DNA from: Pseudomonas putida
GTDB lineage: Bacteria > Pseudomonadota > Gammaproteobacteria > Pseudomonadales > Pseudomonadaceae
Length of the DNA stretch: 64,000 bases
NCBI RefSeq assembly: GCF_003228315.1
Contig: NZ_CP029693.1
Location: 372,001 to 436,000, forward strand
Direction: 5' to 3'
Position numbers and translations under genes: made by a program. A model generated the notes under the pieces. It saw nothing but the letters and a program-made list of their open reading frames with translations, had not been told where the DNA came from and ran no database searches. Shown here one piece after another: positions 54,881-64,000 of this stretch (position 1 is its first letter; each line of letters opens with the position of its first letter).

Positions 54881-55900
54881 TCACTTCCTCGGGTCGAAGG
54901 CATCGCGAGCGGACTCGCCGATGAATACCAGCAGGCTCAACATCAGCGCCAGCACGGCAAACGCGCTCATGCCCAGCCACGGTGCCTGCAGGTTGGATTT
55001 GCCCTGGGCCACCAGTTCACCCAGCGACGGGCTGCCGGCCGGCAGACCGAAGCCAAGGAAGTCCAGGGCGGTCAGGGTACCGATGGCGCCGGTGAGGATG
55101 AAGGGCATGAAGGTCATGGTCGAGACCATGGCGTTGGGCAGGATGTGGCGGAACATGATCGCGCCATTTTGCATGCCCAGCGCCCGGGCCGCACGCACGT
55201 ATTCAAGGTTGCGGCCGCGCAGGAACTCGGCGCGGACCACGTCCACCAGGCTCATCCAGGAAAACAGCAGCATGATGCCCAGCAACCACCAGAAATTCGG
55301 CTGCACGAAACTGGCAAGGATGATCAGCAGGTACAGCACCGGCAATCCGGACCAGATCTCCAGGAAGCGCTGCCCGGCGAGGTCGACCCAGCCGCCGTAG
55401 AAACCCTGCAAGGCCCCGGCGACCACACCGATGATCGAGCTGAGGAGGGTCAGGGTCAGGGCGAACAGCACCGACACACGAAAGCCATAGATCACCCGAG
55501 CCAGCACGTCGCGGCCCTGGTCGTCGGTGCCCAGCAGGTTATCCGCCGACGGCGGCGCGGGGGCCGGGACCCGCAGGTCGTAGTTGATGCTCTGGTAGCT
55601 GAACGGAATCGGCGCCCACAGCACCCAGGCATCCTTGGCCTTGAGCAGTTCGCGGATGTACGGGCTCCTGTAGTTGGCTTCCAGCGGGAATTCGCCGCCG
55701 AAGGTGGTTTCCGGGTAGCGCTTGAGTGCGGGGAAGTACCAGCCGTTGTCGTAGTGCACCACCAGCGGTTTGTCGTTGGCGATCAACTCGGCGCCCAGGC
55801 TGGCGCCGAACAGGATCAGGAACAGCCACAGCGACCACCAGCCACGCTTGTTGGCCTTGAACAGTTCGAAGCGGCGGCGATTGAGAGGGGACAGGTTCAT
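54881..55900 (-). CDS. nppC: ABC transporter permease, NppC/YejE-like
   Basis: A 339-residue inner-membrane permease of the oligopeptide type. A first helix near residue 25 is followed by a periplasmic insert (about 45-120) typical of YejE, then LLGTDDQGRDVLARVIYGFR and five helices. The EAA-like loop is near ARALGMQNGAIMFRHILPNA. MNLSPLNRRRF at 55900 was taken as start, 1 nt after the nppB stop. It pairs with NppB. Confidence 0.92.
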   Translation of the reverse strand: MNLSPLNRRRFELFKANKRGWWSLWLFLILFGASLGAELIANDKPLVVHYDNGWYFPALKRYPETTFGGEFPLEANYRSPYIRELLKAKDAWVLWAPIPFSYQSINYDLRVPAPAPPSADNLLGTDDQGRDVLARVIYGFRVSVLFALTLTLLSSIIGVVAGALQGFYGGWVDLAGQRFLEIWSGLPVLYLLIILASFVQPNFWWLLGIMLLFSWMSLVDVVRAEFLRGRNLEYVRAARALGMQNGAIMFRHILPNAMVSTMTFMPFILTGAIGTLTALDFLGFGLPAGSPSLGELVAQGKSNLQAPWLGMSAFAVLALMLSLLVFIGESARDAFDPRK

Positions 55901-55901
55901 C

Positions 55902-56975
55902 TCAATGCTCCCGGCTTTCGAAGTCGATGCGCGGATCGACAAAGGTGTAGGTGAGATCACCGATCAATTTCACCACCAGCCCAAGCAGAGTGAAGATGAA
56001 CAGCGTACCGAAGACCACCGGGTAGTCGCGGTTGATCGCGGCTTCGAAACTCATCAGGCCGAGGCCGTCAAGGGAGAAAATCACTTCCACCAGCAGCGAA
56101 CCGGTGAAGAAGATGCCGATGAAGGCCGACGGGAAGCCGGCGATCACCAACAGCATGGCGTTACGGAACACGTGGCCGTAGAGCACGCGGTTTCGGGTCA
56201 AACCCTTGGCCTTGGCGGTGACCACGTACTGCTTGTTGATCTCGTCGAGGAAGCTGTTTTTGGTGAGCAGGGTCATGGTGGCGAAGTTGCCGATCACCAG
56301 AGCGGTCACCGGCAGCGCCAGGTGCCAGAAGTAGTCGAGGATCTTGCCGCCCAGGCTCAGCTCATCGAAGTTGTTCGAAGTCAGCCCCCGCAACGGGAAC
56401 CAGTCCAGATAGCTGCCCCCGGCAAACACCACGATCAGCAGGATGGCGAACAGGAACGCCGGGATTGCGTAGCCGACGATGATGGCCGAGCTGGTCCAGA
56501 CGTCGAAGTGGCTGCCGTGTCGCGTGGCCTTGGCGATCCCCAGCGGGATCGACACCAGGTACATGATCAGGGTGCTCCACAGCCCGAGGGAGATCGATAC
56601 CGGCATTTTTTCCTTGATCAGGTCGATGACCTTGGCATCACGGAAAAAGCTGTCGCCGAAATCCAGCCGCGCATAGTTCTTGACCATGATCCATAAGCGT
56701 TCCGGCGCCGACTTGTCGAAGCCGTACATATGTTCGATTTCCTTGATCAGCGCCGGATCCAGGCCCTGTGCGCCACGATAGGCGGAGCCGGCCACCGACA
56801 CTTCCGCGCCGCCACCGGCAATGCGGCTGGTGGCGCCTTCGAAGCCTTCGAGCTTGGCGATCATCTGCTCCACCGGCCCGCCGGGCGCGGCCTGGATGAT
56901 CACGAAGTTGATCAGTAAAATGCCGAACAGGGTCGGAATGATCAGCAGCAGTCGCCGAAAAATGTACGCCAGCAT
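55902..56975 (-). CDS. nppB: ABC transporter permease, NppB/YejB-like
   Basis: A 357-residue permease with six helices. It starts [20 protein letters not shown], as oligopeptide permeases of the DppB/YejB type do, with a long periplasmic loop (about 35-125) before the transport core. The conserved [20 protein letters not shown] loop contacts the ATPase. Gap of 4 bp after nppA2. Membrane partner of NppC. Confidence 0.92.
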   Translation of the reverse strand: MLAYIFRRLLLIIPTLFGILLINFVIIQAAPGGPVEQMIAKLEGFEGATSRIAGGGAEVSVAGSAYRGAQGLDPALIKEIEHMYGFDKSAPERLWIMVKNYARLDFGDSFFRDAKVIDLIKEKMPVSISLGLWSTLIMYLVSIPLGIAKATRHGSHFDVWTSSAIIVGYAIPAFLFAILLIVVFAGGSYLDWFPLRGLTSNNFDELSLGGKILDYFWHLALPVTALVIGNFATMTLLTKNSFLDEINKQYVVTAKAKGLTRNRVLYGHVFRNAMLLVIAGFPSAFIGIFFTGSLLVEVIFSLDGLGLMSFEAAINRDYPVVFGTLFIFTLLGLVVKLIGDLTYTFVDPRIDFESREH

Positions 56976-56979
56976 CTGA

Positions 56980-58821
56980 TTACTCCGTGCCCGCAGGGTC
57001 GGCTTGCAGTTTGGTTTCGATCTCTATCGCCGGCTTGGCATCGGGCTTGACCCACCAGGTGGCGGTGCCGATGTCGTATTTGGGGGAGACCTTCGGATGG
57101 CCGATGTGGTTCCAGTAGGCCACGCGCCAGGTTTTGATGTGCCAGTTGGGGATCACGTAATAGCCCCATTGCAGCACGCGGTCCAGTGCCCGTGCGTGGG
57201 CCACCAGGCTTTTGCGCGAATCGGCGTTGATCAGCTGCTCGACCAACTGGTCCACCACCGGGTCCTTGAGGCCCATGGAGTTGCGGCTGCCGGGTTTGTC
57301 GGCGGCCGCGGTCATCCAGAACTCGCGCTGTTCGTTGCCCGGCGAATTGGATTGCGGAAAGCTGCCGACGATCATGTCGAAGTCCCGCGAGCGCACACGG
57401 TTGACGTATTGCGAGACGTCGACCCGGCGGATCACCAGGTCGATTCCCAGGTCGCTCAGGTTGCGCTTGAACGGCAGCAGCACCCGCTCGAATTCGGTCT
57501 GCGCCAGCAAAAATTCGATGACCACCGGCTTGCCGTTGGCGTCGACCATCTTGTCATCGACGATGCGCCAGCCGGCTTCTTGCAGCAATTGATAGGCTTT
57601 GCGCTGCTGGGTGCGGATCATGCCGCTGCCGTCGGTGGTCGGGTTTTCAAAGGCTTCGCTGAACACTTGTGGCGGCAGTTTGCTGCGAAACGGCTCGAGG
57701 ATCGCCAACTGATCAGCGTCCGGCAGGCCCGTGGCGGCCATCTCCGAGTTCTCGAAATAGCTGCGGGTACGGGCGTAGGCGCTGTTGAACAGCTGCTTGT
57801 TGGTCCATTCGAAGTCGAGCAGCAGGGTCAGGGCCTCGCGCACGCGCACGTCCTGGAACACCGGGCGACGCAGGTTGAACACGAAGCCTTGCATGCCGGT
57901 GGGGTTACCGTTGGGGATCTGTTCCTTGATCAACCGGCCTTCGGTGACGGCGGGAATGTTGTAGGCGTTGGCCCAGTTTTTCGCGGTCATTTCCAGCCAG
58001 TAATCAAACTGCCCGGCTTTGAGACCTTCCAACGCCACGGTGTTGTCGCGGTAGTAATCGGTGAGCATGACATCGAAGTTATAGAACCCGCGGTTGACCG
58101 GCAGGTCCTTGCCCCAGTAGTCCTTGACCCGCTCGTAGCGGACCGAGCGGCCGGCCTTCACTTCGGCGACCTTGTAAGGTCCGCTGCCCAACGGGGCTTC
58201 GAGGTTGCCTTTGTTGAAGTCCCGGGTCGCCCACCAATGCTTGGGGAGTACCGGCAACTGGCCGAGGATCAGGGGGAGTTCGCGGTTGTTGCTGTGCTTG
58301 AACTTGAACAGCACGGTCAGCGGATCTTCGGCGACCACGTCTTCGACGTCGTTGTAGTAGCCGCGATACATCGGCGCGCCATCCTTGATCAGGGTCTGGA
58401 AGCTGAAGACCACGTCTTCGGCACGTACCGGATGGCCGTCGTTGAAACGGGCTTCGGGGCGCAGGTAAAAACGCACCCAGTCGTTGTTCGGGGCTTTTTC
58501 GATCTTGGCGGCGATCAGGCCGTATTCAGTGAAGGGTTCGTCCAGGCTGTGCTTGGTCAGCGTGTCGTAGATCAGGTCGATATCGTTGGCCGACACGCCC
58601 TTGCTGATGAACGGGTTGAGGCTGTCGAAACCGCCGAAGCCGGCTTGGCGAAAGATCCCGCCCTTGGGCGCGTCCGGGTTGACGTAGTCGAAGTGCTTGA
58701 AGTCCGCCGGGTACTTCGGCGGCTCGTTGTACAGGGTCAGGGCATGTTGCGGCGCGGCACAGGCCAGCCCGGCAAACAACAAGGCGCTGGCCTGCAACAG
58801 CAGGGCGCTGATGGGTTTCAT
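56980..58821 (-). CDS. nppA2: Periplasmic peptide-binding protein, NppA2/YejA-like
   Basis: A 613-residue solute-binding protein (SBP_bac_5 class). A signal peptide ends near ACAAPQHA (about residue 23). The mature protein holds [31 protein letters not shown], and a [19 protein letters not shown] segment typical of YejA. It is a paralogue of the gene just upstream, which shares the same blocks (HFDWVNPQAPKGG; ...EPPLGSGPYRI). The ATG overlaps the upstream stop by 4 bp. GGAGAAAG serves as ribosome site. The 46 in-frame codons further upstream are spurious. Confidence 0.92.
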   Translation of the reverse strand: MKPISALLLQASALLFAGLACAAPQHALTLYNEPPKYPADFKHFDYVNPDAPKGGIFRQAGFGGFDSLNPFISKGVSANDIDLIYDTLTKHSLDEPFTEYGLIAAKIEKAPNNDWVRFYLRPEARFNDGHPVRAEDVVFSFQTLIKDGAPMYRGYYNDVEDVVAEDPLTVLFKFKHSNNRELPLILGQLPVLPKHWWATRDFNKGNLEAPLGSGPYKVAEVKAGRSVRYERVKDYWGKDLPVNRGFYNFDVMLTDYYRDNTVALEGLKAGQFDYWLEMTAKNWANAYNIPAVTEGRLIKEQIPNGNPTGMQGFVFNLRRPVFQDVRVREALTLLLDFEWTNKQLFNSAYARTRSYFENSEMAATGLPDADQLAILEPFRSKLPPQVFSEAFENPTTDGSGMIRTQQRKAYQLLQEAGWRIVDDKMVDANGKPVVIEFLLAQTEFERVLLPFKRNLSDLGIDLVIRRVDVSQYVNRVRSRDFDMIVGSFPQSNSPGNEQREFWMTAAADKPGSRNSMGLKDPVVDQLVEQLINADSRKSLVAHARALDRVLQWGYYVIPNWHIKTWRVAYWNHIGHPKVSPKYDIGTATWWVKPDAKPAIEIETKLQADPAGTE

Positions 58822-60650
58822 CGATCTTTCTCCGAAGATTTCAGCCACCAAGCGCTCAGGCCCAGGGTGTAGGGCGGCGTGGTGACAAAGGCCAACCGGT
58901 TGCGGTAAGCCAGGCGGTGATAATTGAGGTACCAGTTGGGAATGATGTAGTGCTGCCACAGCAGCACCCGGTCCAGCGCCTTGCCGGCAGCGACCTGGTC
59001 ATCCCGGGTCTGGGCGGCCAGCAGTTGATCGAGCAGATGGTCGACCACCGGATTGGCGATGCCGGCGTAGTTCTTGCTGCCTTTGATCGCGGCCTGGCTG
59101 GAGTGAAAGTACTGCCACTGTTCCAGGCCGGGGCTCAGGGTCTGGTTGAGGGTCATGAGGATCATGTCGAAATCGAACTGATCGAGGCGCTGTTTGTACT
59201 GGGCGCGATCCACCGTGCGGAGCCGGGCGTCGATGCCGATGCTGGCGAGGTTCTCGACGTAGGGCTGGAGGATACGTTCCAGGTTCGGATTGACCAGCAG
59301 GATCTCCAGTCGCAGCGGTTGTCCGGCAGCATTCTGCAGGCGCTGGCCATTGAGCTTCCAGCCGGCTTCGGCCAACAGTCCCAGGGCCTTGCGCAGGGTC
59401 TCCCGGGGAATGCCCTGACCCTGAGTCTGCGGGAGGCTGAACGGCTCGGTAAACAATCGGGCGGGCAACTGCTCGCGCCAGGGCTTGAGCAACAGCCATT
59501 CATGGCCGACCGGCAGGCCGGTGGCGGAGAATTCGCTGTTGGGGTAATAGCTCAGGGCGCGCTTGTAGGCGCCGCTGAACAGGGTACGGTTGGTCCACTC
59601 GAAATCGAACATCAAACCCAGCGCTTCACGCACCTTGGGCTCGGCGAACGTCGGGCGACGGCTGTTCATGAACAGACCCTGGCTCTGGGTCGGGATCTGG
59701 TGCGGGATCTGCGCCTTGATCATCTCGCCCCGGCGTATTGCCGGAAAGTTGTAGCCGGTGTCCCAGTTCTTCGCCTGATGCTCGATATAGATGTCGAACT
59801 CGCCGGCCTTGAACGCTTCGAACGCGACATCGCTGTCGCGGTAGAACTCGACCTCCATGCGATCGAAGTTGTACTTGCCGCGATTGACCGGCAAGTCCTT
59901 GCCCCAGTAGTCCTTGACCCGTTCGAACACGATCTGCCGACCCGGGGTGACCGAGGTGATGCGGTATGGCCCACTGCCCAAGGGTGGTTCGAAGGTGGTG
60001 GCCTTGAAATCACGACCTTTCCAGTAATGCTGCGGCAGCACCGGCAGCTCGCCCAAGCGCAGGATGAGCAAGGGATTGCCGGCCCGCTTGAACACGAAGC
60101 GAATGCGTTGCGGACTGAGAATGTCCACCCGCTGCACTTCCTGCAGGTTGGTGCGGTAGAGCGGGTGGCCCTCCTTGAGCAGCAGGCGGTAGGAGAACGC
60201 CACGTCGTAGGCGGTGATCGGGGTGCCATCGTGGAAGCGTGCTTCGGGGCGCAGGTTGAACACGACCCAGCTGCGGTCTTCGCTGTATTCCACTGATTGG
60301 GCGATCAGGCCATAGCTGGAGGTCGGCTCGTCTCCGGACGGTGCGTACTGGCCGGTGCCGACCATCAATGGTTCGTTGAGTTCGTTGATGCCGTACTGCA
60401 GGAAGTTCGGCGTGGTAACCGGGCTGGTGCCCTTGAAAGTGTAGGGATTGAGCGTATCGAAGGTGCCAAACGCCATCACCCGCAATGTGCCGCCCTTGGG
60501 CGCTTGCGGGTTGACCCAGTCGAAGTGGGTAAATCTGGCCGGGTACTTGAGCGTGCCGAACTGCGCATAACCATGGCTTTCGCTGATCGTCGCACTTGCG
60601 GGGGAGCTCAAGGCCAGGCTGATCAGGAGCGAGAGGAGGGCACGCTTCAA
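58818..60650 (-). CDS. nppA1: Periplasmic peptide-binding protein, NppA1/YejA-like
   Basis: A 610-residue solute-binding protein, first gene of the transporter operon. The signal peptide (MKRALLSLLISLALSSPASA) is cut near residue 20. Blocks HFDWVNPQAPKGG, VFNLRPEARFHDGTP and PPLGSGPYRITSVTPG are those of the SBP_bac_5 family. It is a paralogue of NppA2 in tandem. The two presumably deliver different peptides to one membrane complex. The upstream 277 bp hold a REP doublet and should hold the operon promoter. Confidence 0.92.
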   Translation of the reverse strand: MKRALLSLLISLALSSPASATISESHGYAQFGTLKYPARFTHFDWVNPQAPKGGTLRVMAFGTFDTLNPYTFKGTSPVTTPNFLQYGINELNEPLMVGTGQYAPSGDEPTSSYGLIAQSVEYSEDRSWVVFNLRPEARFHDGTPITAYDVAFSYRLLLKEGHPLYRTNLQEVQRVDILSPQRIRFVFKRAGNPLLILRLGELPVLPQHYWKGRDFKATTFEPPLGSGPYRITSVTPGRQIVFERVKDYWGKDLPVNRGKYNFDRMEVEFYRDSDVAFEAFKAGEFDIYIEHQAKNWDTGYNFPAIRRGEMIKAQIPHQIPTQSQGLFMNSRRPTFAEPKVREALGLMFDFEWTNRTLFSGAYKRALSYYPNSEFSATGLPVGHEWLLLKPWREQLPARLFTEPFSLPQTQGQGIPRETLRKALGLLAEAGWKLNGQRLQNAAGQPLRLEILLVNPNLERILQPYVENLASIGIDARLRTVDRAQYKQRLDQFDFDMILMTLNQTLSPGLEQWQYFHSSQAAIKGSKNYAGIANPVVDHLLDQLLAAQTRDDQVAAGKALDRVLLWQHYIIPNWYLNYHRLAYRNRLAFVTTPPYTLGLSAWWLKSSEKDR

Positions 60651-60809
60651 GTAAGGAATCCGATCCAGGCGGCTTGGGCTTTGTGGATCGTACAGTAACA
60701 GCTTGTATGGAATGGAAAAAGGCGGGGGTTAATGCTGGGTTAATTGCTTGAGAATCTGGTCGTTGTGGCGTCGCGCGGGGCTTTGGATATCTAGATCGAT
60801 TTGCTTTCT

Positions 60810-60875
60810 GTAGGAGCAAGGCTTGCCCGCGATAGCGGTCTCAAGGTCACCATCGCGGGCAAGCCTTGCTCCTAC
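60810..60875. repeat. REP doublet 25 (family B, 18-nt loop)
   Basis: A GTAGGAG-first family B pair with the same loop length as doublet 9. It lies between the mltD terminator and the nppA1 promoter region. Confidence 0.95.
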
Positions 60876-60895
60876 AAGTATCTGCAAATCAACCT

Positions 60896-60922
60896 AAAAA
60901 AAGCCCCTGAAAATCAGGGGCT
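60896..60922 (-). terminator. mltD terminator
   Basis: Stem AGCCCCTGA (60902-60910) with TCAGGGGCT (60914-60922), loop AAA, and on the minus strand a T-run (60896-60902). Confidence 0.92.
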
Positions 60923-60927
60923 CATTT

Positions 60928-62379
60928 TTAGTGCGGGTTCGAGACCGTCAGCATCTGGCCAGGCTTGAGTGCCTGCCCGACACGGGGATTCCAGCGCTTG
61001 AGGTGTTGCATCTCAACGTTGAAGCGCTTGGCCACGATGTACAGCGAGTCACCTTGCTGGACCTTGTATTTGGCCTGTGGCTTTTTGGCTTCGCCTTTGG
61101 TTTTGGCGTTGTTGGCCGCAACCACGGTGTTGATGCGCCCGGAGCTGCGTTTGCTGGTGTCTTGCAGGACCAGTGTCTGGCCCGGCTTGAGGTTCTTGCC
61201 GCTCAGCTTGTTCCAGCGCTGCAGATCCTTGATGTCGAGGTTGTTGGCCTTGGCAATGGAGCCGAGGTTGTCACCGCGCTTGACCCGGTAATTGCGTCTG
61301 ACGCTCGCCACCTGGGTATCGTCGGCACCTTCGAATACGGGTTTGAGCGCCTTCTTGCTGATCAGCTCTTCAGGACGCATGGTCTGCAGGCTGGTGGTCA
61401 GCAACTGTGCCTTGGACGTCGGCACCAGCAGATGCTGGGGGCCGTCGATGGTGGTGCGTTGCTTGAAGGCCGGGTTGAGCTGGAACAGTTCGTCTTCGTC
61501 GATGTTGGCTACGGCAGCAACCTTGGACAGGTCCATGCGCTGGTTGATTTCGACGACCTTGAAGTACGGCTCGTTGGCGATCGGATTGAGGTTCACGCCG
61601 TAGGCTTCGGGCGCCAGTACCACTTGCGACAGTGCCAGCAGCTTCGGCACGTAGGCCTGGGTTTCGGCAGGCAGCGGCAGGTTCCAGTAATCGGTTGGCA
61701 GTCCCAGCTTTTCATTGCGCTCGATGGCGCGGCTGACCGTGCCTTCACCGGCGTTGTAGGCGGCCAGGGCCAACAGCCAGTCACCGTTGAACATGTCGTG
61801 CAGACGGGTCAGGTAGTCCATCGCGGCGGTGGTCGATGCGGTGATATCGCGACGGCCATCATAGAAGCGGGTCTGACGCAGGTTGAAGTAACGCCCGGTG
61901 GAGGGAATGAATTGCCACAGGCCAACCGCATCGGCCCGGGAATAGGCCATCGGGTTATAGGCGCTTTCAATCACTGGCAGCAGTGCCAGCTCCAGCGGCA
62001 TGTTGCGCTCTTCCAGGCGTTCGACGATGTAGTGAATGTAGAGGCTGCCGCGTTCGCCGGCGTTTTCGAGGAAAGAGGGATTGCTGGCGAACCACAGGCG
62101 TTGCTGCTCGATGCGCGGGTTGACGCCCAGGCCATCCTGCAACTGGAAGCCCTGGCGCATGCGCTCCCAGACGTCCTGCGGAATCTGCGGGCTCGGCTTT
62201 TCGCTGAGCCAGACGGGCTTCTGCTTGGCGCGCGCGGCAATATTCGGAGTGTGCGCCGCGTCGGTTTGCGGCGCATGGCTGGAACAGCCCGCCAATGTCG
62301 CGGACACAGCCACCGCTATGGCTTGCGCCAGGCGGGTTAACGCGTCCGAACTGATGGCATTTCGAATGGATGACGACAT
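60928..62379 (-). CDS. mltD: Membrane-bound lytic murein transglycosylase D
   Basis: A 483-residue outer-membrane lipoprotein that cuts peptidoglycan glycan strands. The signal ends in the lipobox LAGC (Cys32). The transglycosylase domain (about 105-240) has the catalytic Glu in LLPVIESAYNPMAYS, with AVGLWQFIPSTGR and LLALAAYNAGEG. Two C-terminal LysM repeats bind the wall: VKRGDNLGSIAKANNLD and VQQGDSLYIVAKRFNVE. The start at 62379 gives a proper lipoprotein signal. It is upstream of the terminator at 60896 and codirectional with gloB. Confidence 0.95.
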   Translation of the reverse strand: MSSSIRNAISSDALTRLAQAIAVAVSATLAGCSSHAPQTDAAHTPNIAARAKQKPVWLSEKPSPQIPQDVWERMRQGFQLQDGLGVNPRIEQQRLWFASNPSFLENAGERGSLYIHYIVERLEERNMPLELALLPVIESAYNPMAYSRADAVGLWQFIPSTGRYFNLRQTRFYDGRRDITASTTAAMDYLTRLHDMFNGDWLLALAAYNAGEGTVSRAIERNEKLGLPTDYWNLPLPAETQAYVPKLLALSQVVLAPEAYGVNLNPIANEPYFKVVEINQRMDLSKVAAVANIDEDELFQLNPAFKQRTTIDGPQHLLVPTSKAQLLTTSLQTMRPEELISKKALKPVFEGADDTQVASVRRNYRVKRGDNLGSIAKANNLDIKDLQRWNKLSGKNLKPGQTLVLQDTSKRSSGRINTVVAANNAKTKGEAKKPQAKYKVQQGDSLYIVAKRFNVEMQHLKRWNPRVGQALKPGQMLTVSNPH

Positions 62380-62478
62380 TGGCTGAACGTGAGTTCCGGG
62401 CAAAAATGTCGGGCGATTCTAGAAAGCGCACCCCCCGCGGTCAACCATTCGCGGTTTTCGTACCATCGTGCAGACTGT

Positions 62479-63246
62479 TCAGAACTTGTCTTTCCACGCT
62501 CTGAGCGTCGCAAAAACCATATCGGGCGCAGAGTTATCGGTGCCGGTCCGTTCGTCCGCTTTTTCTTTAACGGATGTTTCTGCGGTGCGCAAAAACGGAT
62601 TTGTGCGCTTCTCCAGGGCGATTGTCGACGGCAGCGTGATGACACCGTCTTCCCGTTGACGGGTCACCGTCGCCAGGCGTTCGAGGGTGTCGGGATTGCC
62701 GGGTTCGACAGCGGCTGCGAAGCGCAAGTTGCTCAGGGTGTATTCATGGGTGCAGAACACCTGGGTGTCTTCGGGAAGCGCCGCGAGGCGGGACAGCGAG
62801 GCGTGCATTTGTTGCGGCGTGCCCTCGAACAGGCGCCCGCAACCGGCGGCGAACAGGGTGTCGCCACAAAACAGCAGGCCATGGTGATAATAGGCAATGT
62901 GCCCCAGGGTATGACCGGGCACGGCAATGATCTCGAAGTCATGGCCCAGCACCTGGATGTGATCGTTATCCTTGAGCGCGATATCCCGCCCCGGAATGTT
63001 TTCGCTGGCCGGTCCATAGACTTTTGCGTCTGTCGCTTTCTTGAGCTGCTCGACGCCGCCGACATGGTCATGATGATGGTGAGTGATCAGAATATCGCTG
63101 AGCACCCATCCCGGATTGGCCGAGAGCCAATTCTGTACCGGCGCGGCATCGCCCGGGTCGACCACCGCGCAACGTCGGCTGCTGTGGTCCTGGAGCAACC
63201 AGATGTAGTTGTCGGTGAAGGCGGGCAGGGCACTGATCTGTATCAT
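62479..63246 (-). CDS. gloB: Hydroxyacylglutathione hydrolase (glyoxalase II)
   Basis: A 255-residue metallo-beta-lactamase-fold enzyme that releases D-lactate and glutathione from S-lactoylglutathione in methylglyoxal detoxification. The binuclear metal motif is [10 protein letters not shown] (His56-His61), with further ligands in [28 protein letters not shown] and [13 protein letters not shown]. The start at 63246 begins [14 protein letters not shown] as in the family. It is divergent from the methyltransferase gene at 63312 with a 65-bp gap. Confidence 0.95.
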   Translation of the reverse strand: MIQISALPAFTDNYIWLLQDHSSRRCAVVDPGDAAPVQNWLSANPGWVLSDILITHHHHDHVGGVEQLKKATDAKVYGPASENIPGRDIALKDNDHIQVLGHDFEIIAVPGHTLGHIAYYHHGLLFCGDTLFAAGCGRLFEGTPQQMHASLSRLAALPEDTQVFCTHEYTLSNLRFAAAVEPGNPDTLERLATVTRQREDGVITLPSTIALEKRTNPFLRTAETSVKEKADERTGTDNSAPDMVFATLRAWKDKF

Positions 63247-63311
63247 CGTCGGATTCGCCAAGCGGAAAACAAAGGCGCATCTTAGAACTTCCTGACGCGT
63301 TGGAGAATGCA

Positions 63312-64000
63312 ATGACCGATAAAGCGTTCGCTCAGGCTGATCCTGACTGGCTGGCGTTGATCAGCGCGGCGCGCGAGTGGCTGTCCGGCCCGCTCGGGCA
63401 GTTTTTGCTGGATGAAGAGCGACGCATGCTCGAGGAAGAGTTGGGCCGTTTCTTCGGCGGCTATCTGGTGCACTACGGACCGTCGGCCCAGACGCCGCCG
63501 TCGGCGCCGCAGGTGCAGCGCAATGTGCGTCTGGGGGCGCCATTGCCGGGGGTCGAGATCGTCTGCGAAGAGCAGGCCTGGCCATTGAGCGAACATGCCG
63601 CCGATGTCGTGGTGCTGCAGCACGGGCTGGATTTCTGTCTGTCACCCCACGGCCTGTTGCGCGAAGCGGCGAGCAGCGTGCGCCCCGGTGGACATCTGCT
63701 GATCATCGGTATCAATCCCTGGAGCAGCTGGGGGCTGCGGCACGTGTTCGCTCATGATGCTTTGCGCAAAGCCCGCTGCATCTCGCCGTCGCGGGTGGCT
63801 GACTGGCTGAACCTGCTGGGCTTCGCGCTGGAGAAACGTCGCTTCGGGTGCTATCGTCCGCCGCTTGCTTCGCCTGCCTGGCAGACCCGCCTGGCCGGTT
63901 GGGAGCGCATGGCCGGCAACTGGCAACTGTCCGGTGGCGGCTTCTATCTACTGGTCGCGCGCAAGATCGTGGTCGGCCTGCGGCCGGTCCGCCAGGAGCG
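63312..64000 (+). CDS. SAM-dependent methyltransferase, class I, truncated at window end
   Basis: The frame runs from ATG 63312 (preceded by GGAG) through the last base with no stop, 229 codons seen. In P. aeruginosa the gene divergent from gloB is such a methyltransferase, followed by rnhA and dnaQ. Here the fold is weakly marked: an acidic strand end in [35 protein letters not shown] for motif post-III, and an aromatic C-terminal part. The usual glycine-rich SAM loop is not obvious in the N-terminal portion, as in the same family elsewhere. The substrate is not known. Confidence 0.82.
   Translation, partial: MTDKAFAQADPDWLALISAAREWLSGPLGQFLLDEERRMLEEELGRFFGGYLVHYGPSAQTPPSAPQVQRNVRLGAPLPGVEIVCEEQAWPLSEHAADVVVLQHGLDFCLSPHGLLREAASSVRPGGHLLIIGINPWSSWGLRHVFAHDALRKARCISPSRVADWLNLLGFALEKRRFGCYRPPLASPAWQTRLAGWERMAGNWQLSGGGFYLLVARKIVVGLRPVRQE

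Noticed and set aside
57004..60296. Long plus-strand frames (622 and 459 codons) opposite nppA2 and nppA1
   Set aside because: Same effect of codon bias on the opposite strand; no domains or ribosome sites.

Overview
The window looks like chromosome of a fluorescent Pseudomonas (P. fluorescens/putida side rather than P. aeruginosa). It is GC-rich and densely coding. The gene order of several blocks is the familiar Pseudomonas one: exaC-pqqABCDE-ercA-ercS, ppyR-nnrS, and fabI-nppDCBA2A1-mltD-gloB-methyltransferase. Nearly every larger gap carries a paired REP element of the GTAGGAGCGAGC...GCTCGCGAT type, which is typical of this group. I found 25 such doublets. I saw no rRNA, tRNA, CRISPR array, prophage or intact insertion sequence.

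Layout. 1-7.1 kb: the end of exaC, the PQQ operon pqqA-E (no pqqH), the iron alcohol dehydrogenase ercA and the soluble hybrid kinase ercS; together this is the ethanol/PQQ block. 7.0-9.3 kb: an aldose epimerase and copCD. 9.4-17.9 kb: reductive pyrimidine catabolism, with a RutR-like regulator, preA/preT (dihydropyrimidine dehydrogenase), hydA (dihydropyrimidinase), an NCS1 permease and an N-carbamoyl-beta-alanine-type amidohydrolase. 18-20.3 kb: a triple-PAS LuxR regulator, a DUF1652 protein with a possible leader peptide, and a tiny lipoprotein. 20.4-24.7 kb: SDR, phosphotransferase, 2-hydroxyacid dehydrogenase, TetR and tautomerase genes. 25-28.1 kb: a serine/threonine-type transporter and a SulP permease. 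28.3-33.6 kb: acnB, a DUF1289 protein, a double universal stress protein and miaE. 33.7-37.6 kb: a GFA protein, then LysR, agmatine deiminase and a polyamine-binding protein. 37.7-39.4 kb: DNA alkylation repair (AlkA-like, Ada). 39.6-44.8 kb: LysE and DMT exporters with MocR and AraC regulators, and a PhnB-like protein. 45.2-46.6 kb: ppyR-nnrS, with NorR-like enhancer sites and a -24/-12 promoter. 46.9-50.8 kb: an isoquinoline-oxidoreductase-type molybdoenzyme with its own dihaem cytochrome, then a degenerate GGDEF protein. 50.9-52.3 kb: a VOC/LysR divergent pair. 52.4-60.7 kb: fabI and the NppA1A2BCD (Yej-type) peptide importer. 60.9-64 kb: mltD, gloB and a methyltransferase cut by the window end.

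The genes are ordinary Pseudomonas core or variable metabolism; I do not see a defence island or a new biosynthetic cluster. The less expected signals are in non-coding DNA. (i) REP doublets have spacers of fixed lengths, and the loop sequences are shared across REP families. (ii) Three GT-N7-AC palindromes sit upstream of a sigma-54-like promoter at ppyR-nnrS. (iii) A large inverted-repeat structure lies upstream of acnB. (iv) Three GGTGCAA repeats spaced exactly 23 bp, plus a 15-codon ORF, precede the DUF1652 gene. (v) Two interlocked palindromes lie between hydA and the pyrimidine permease.
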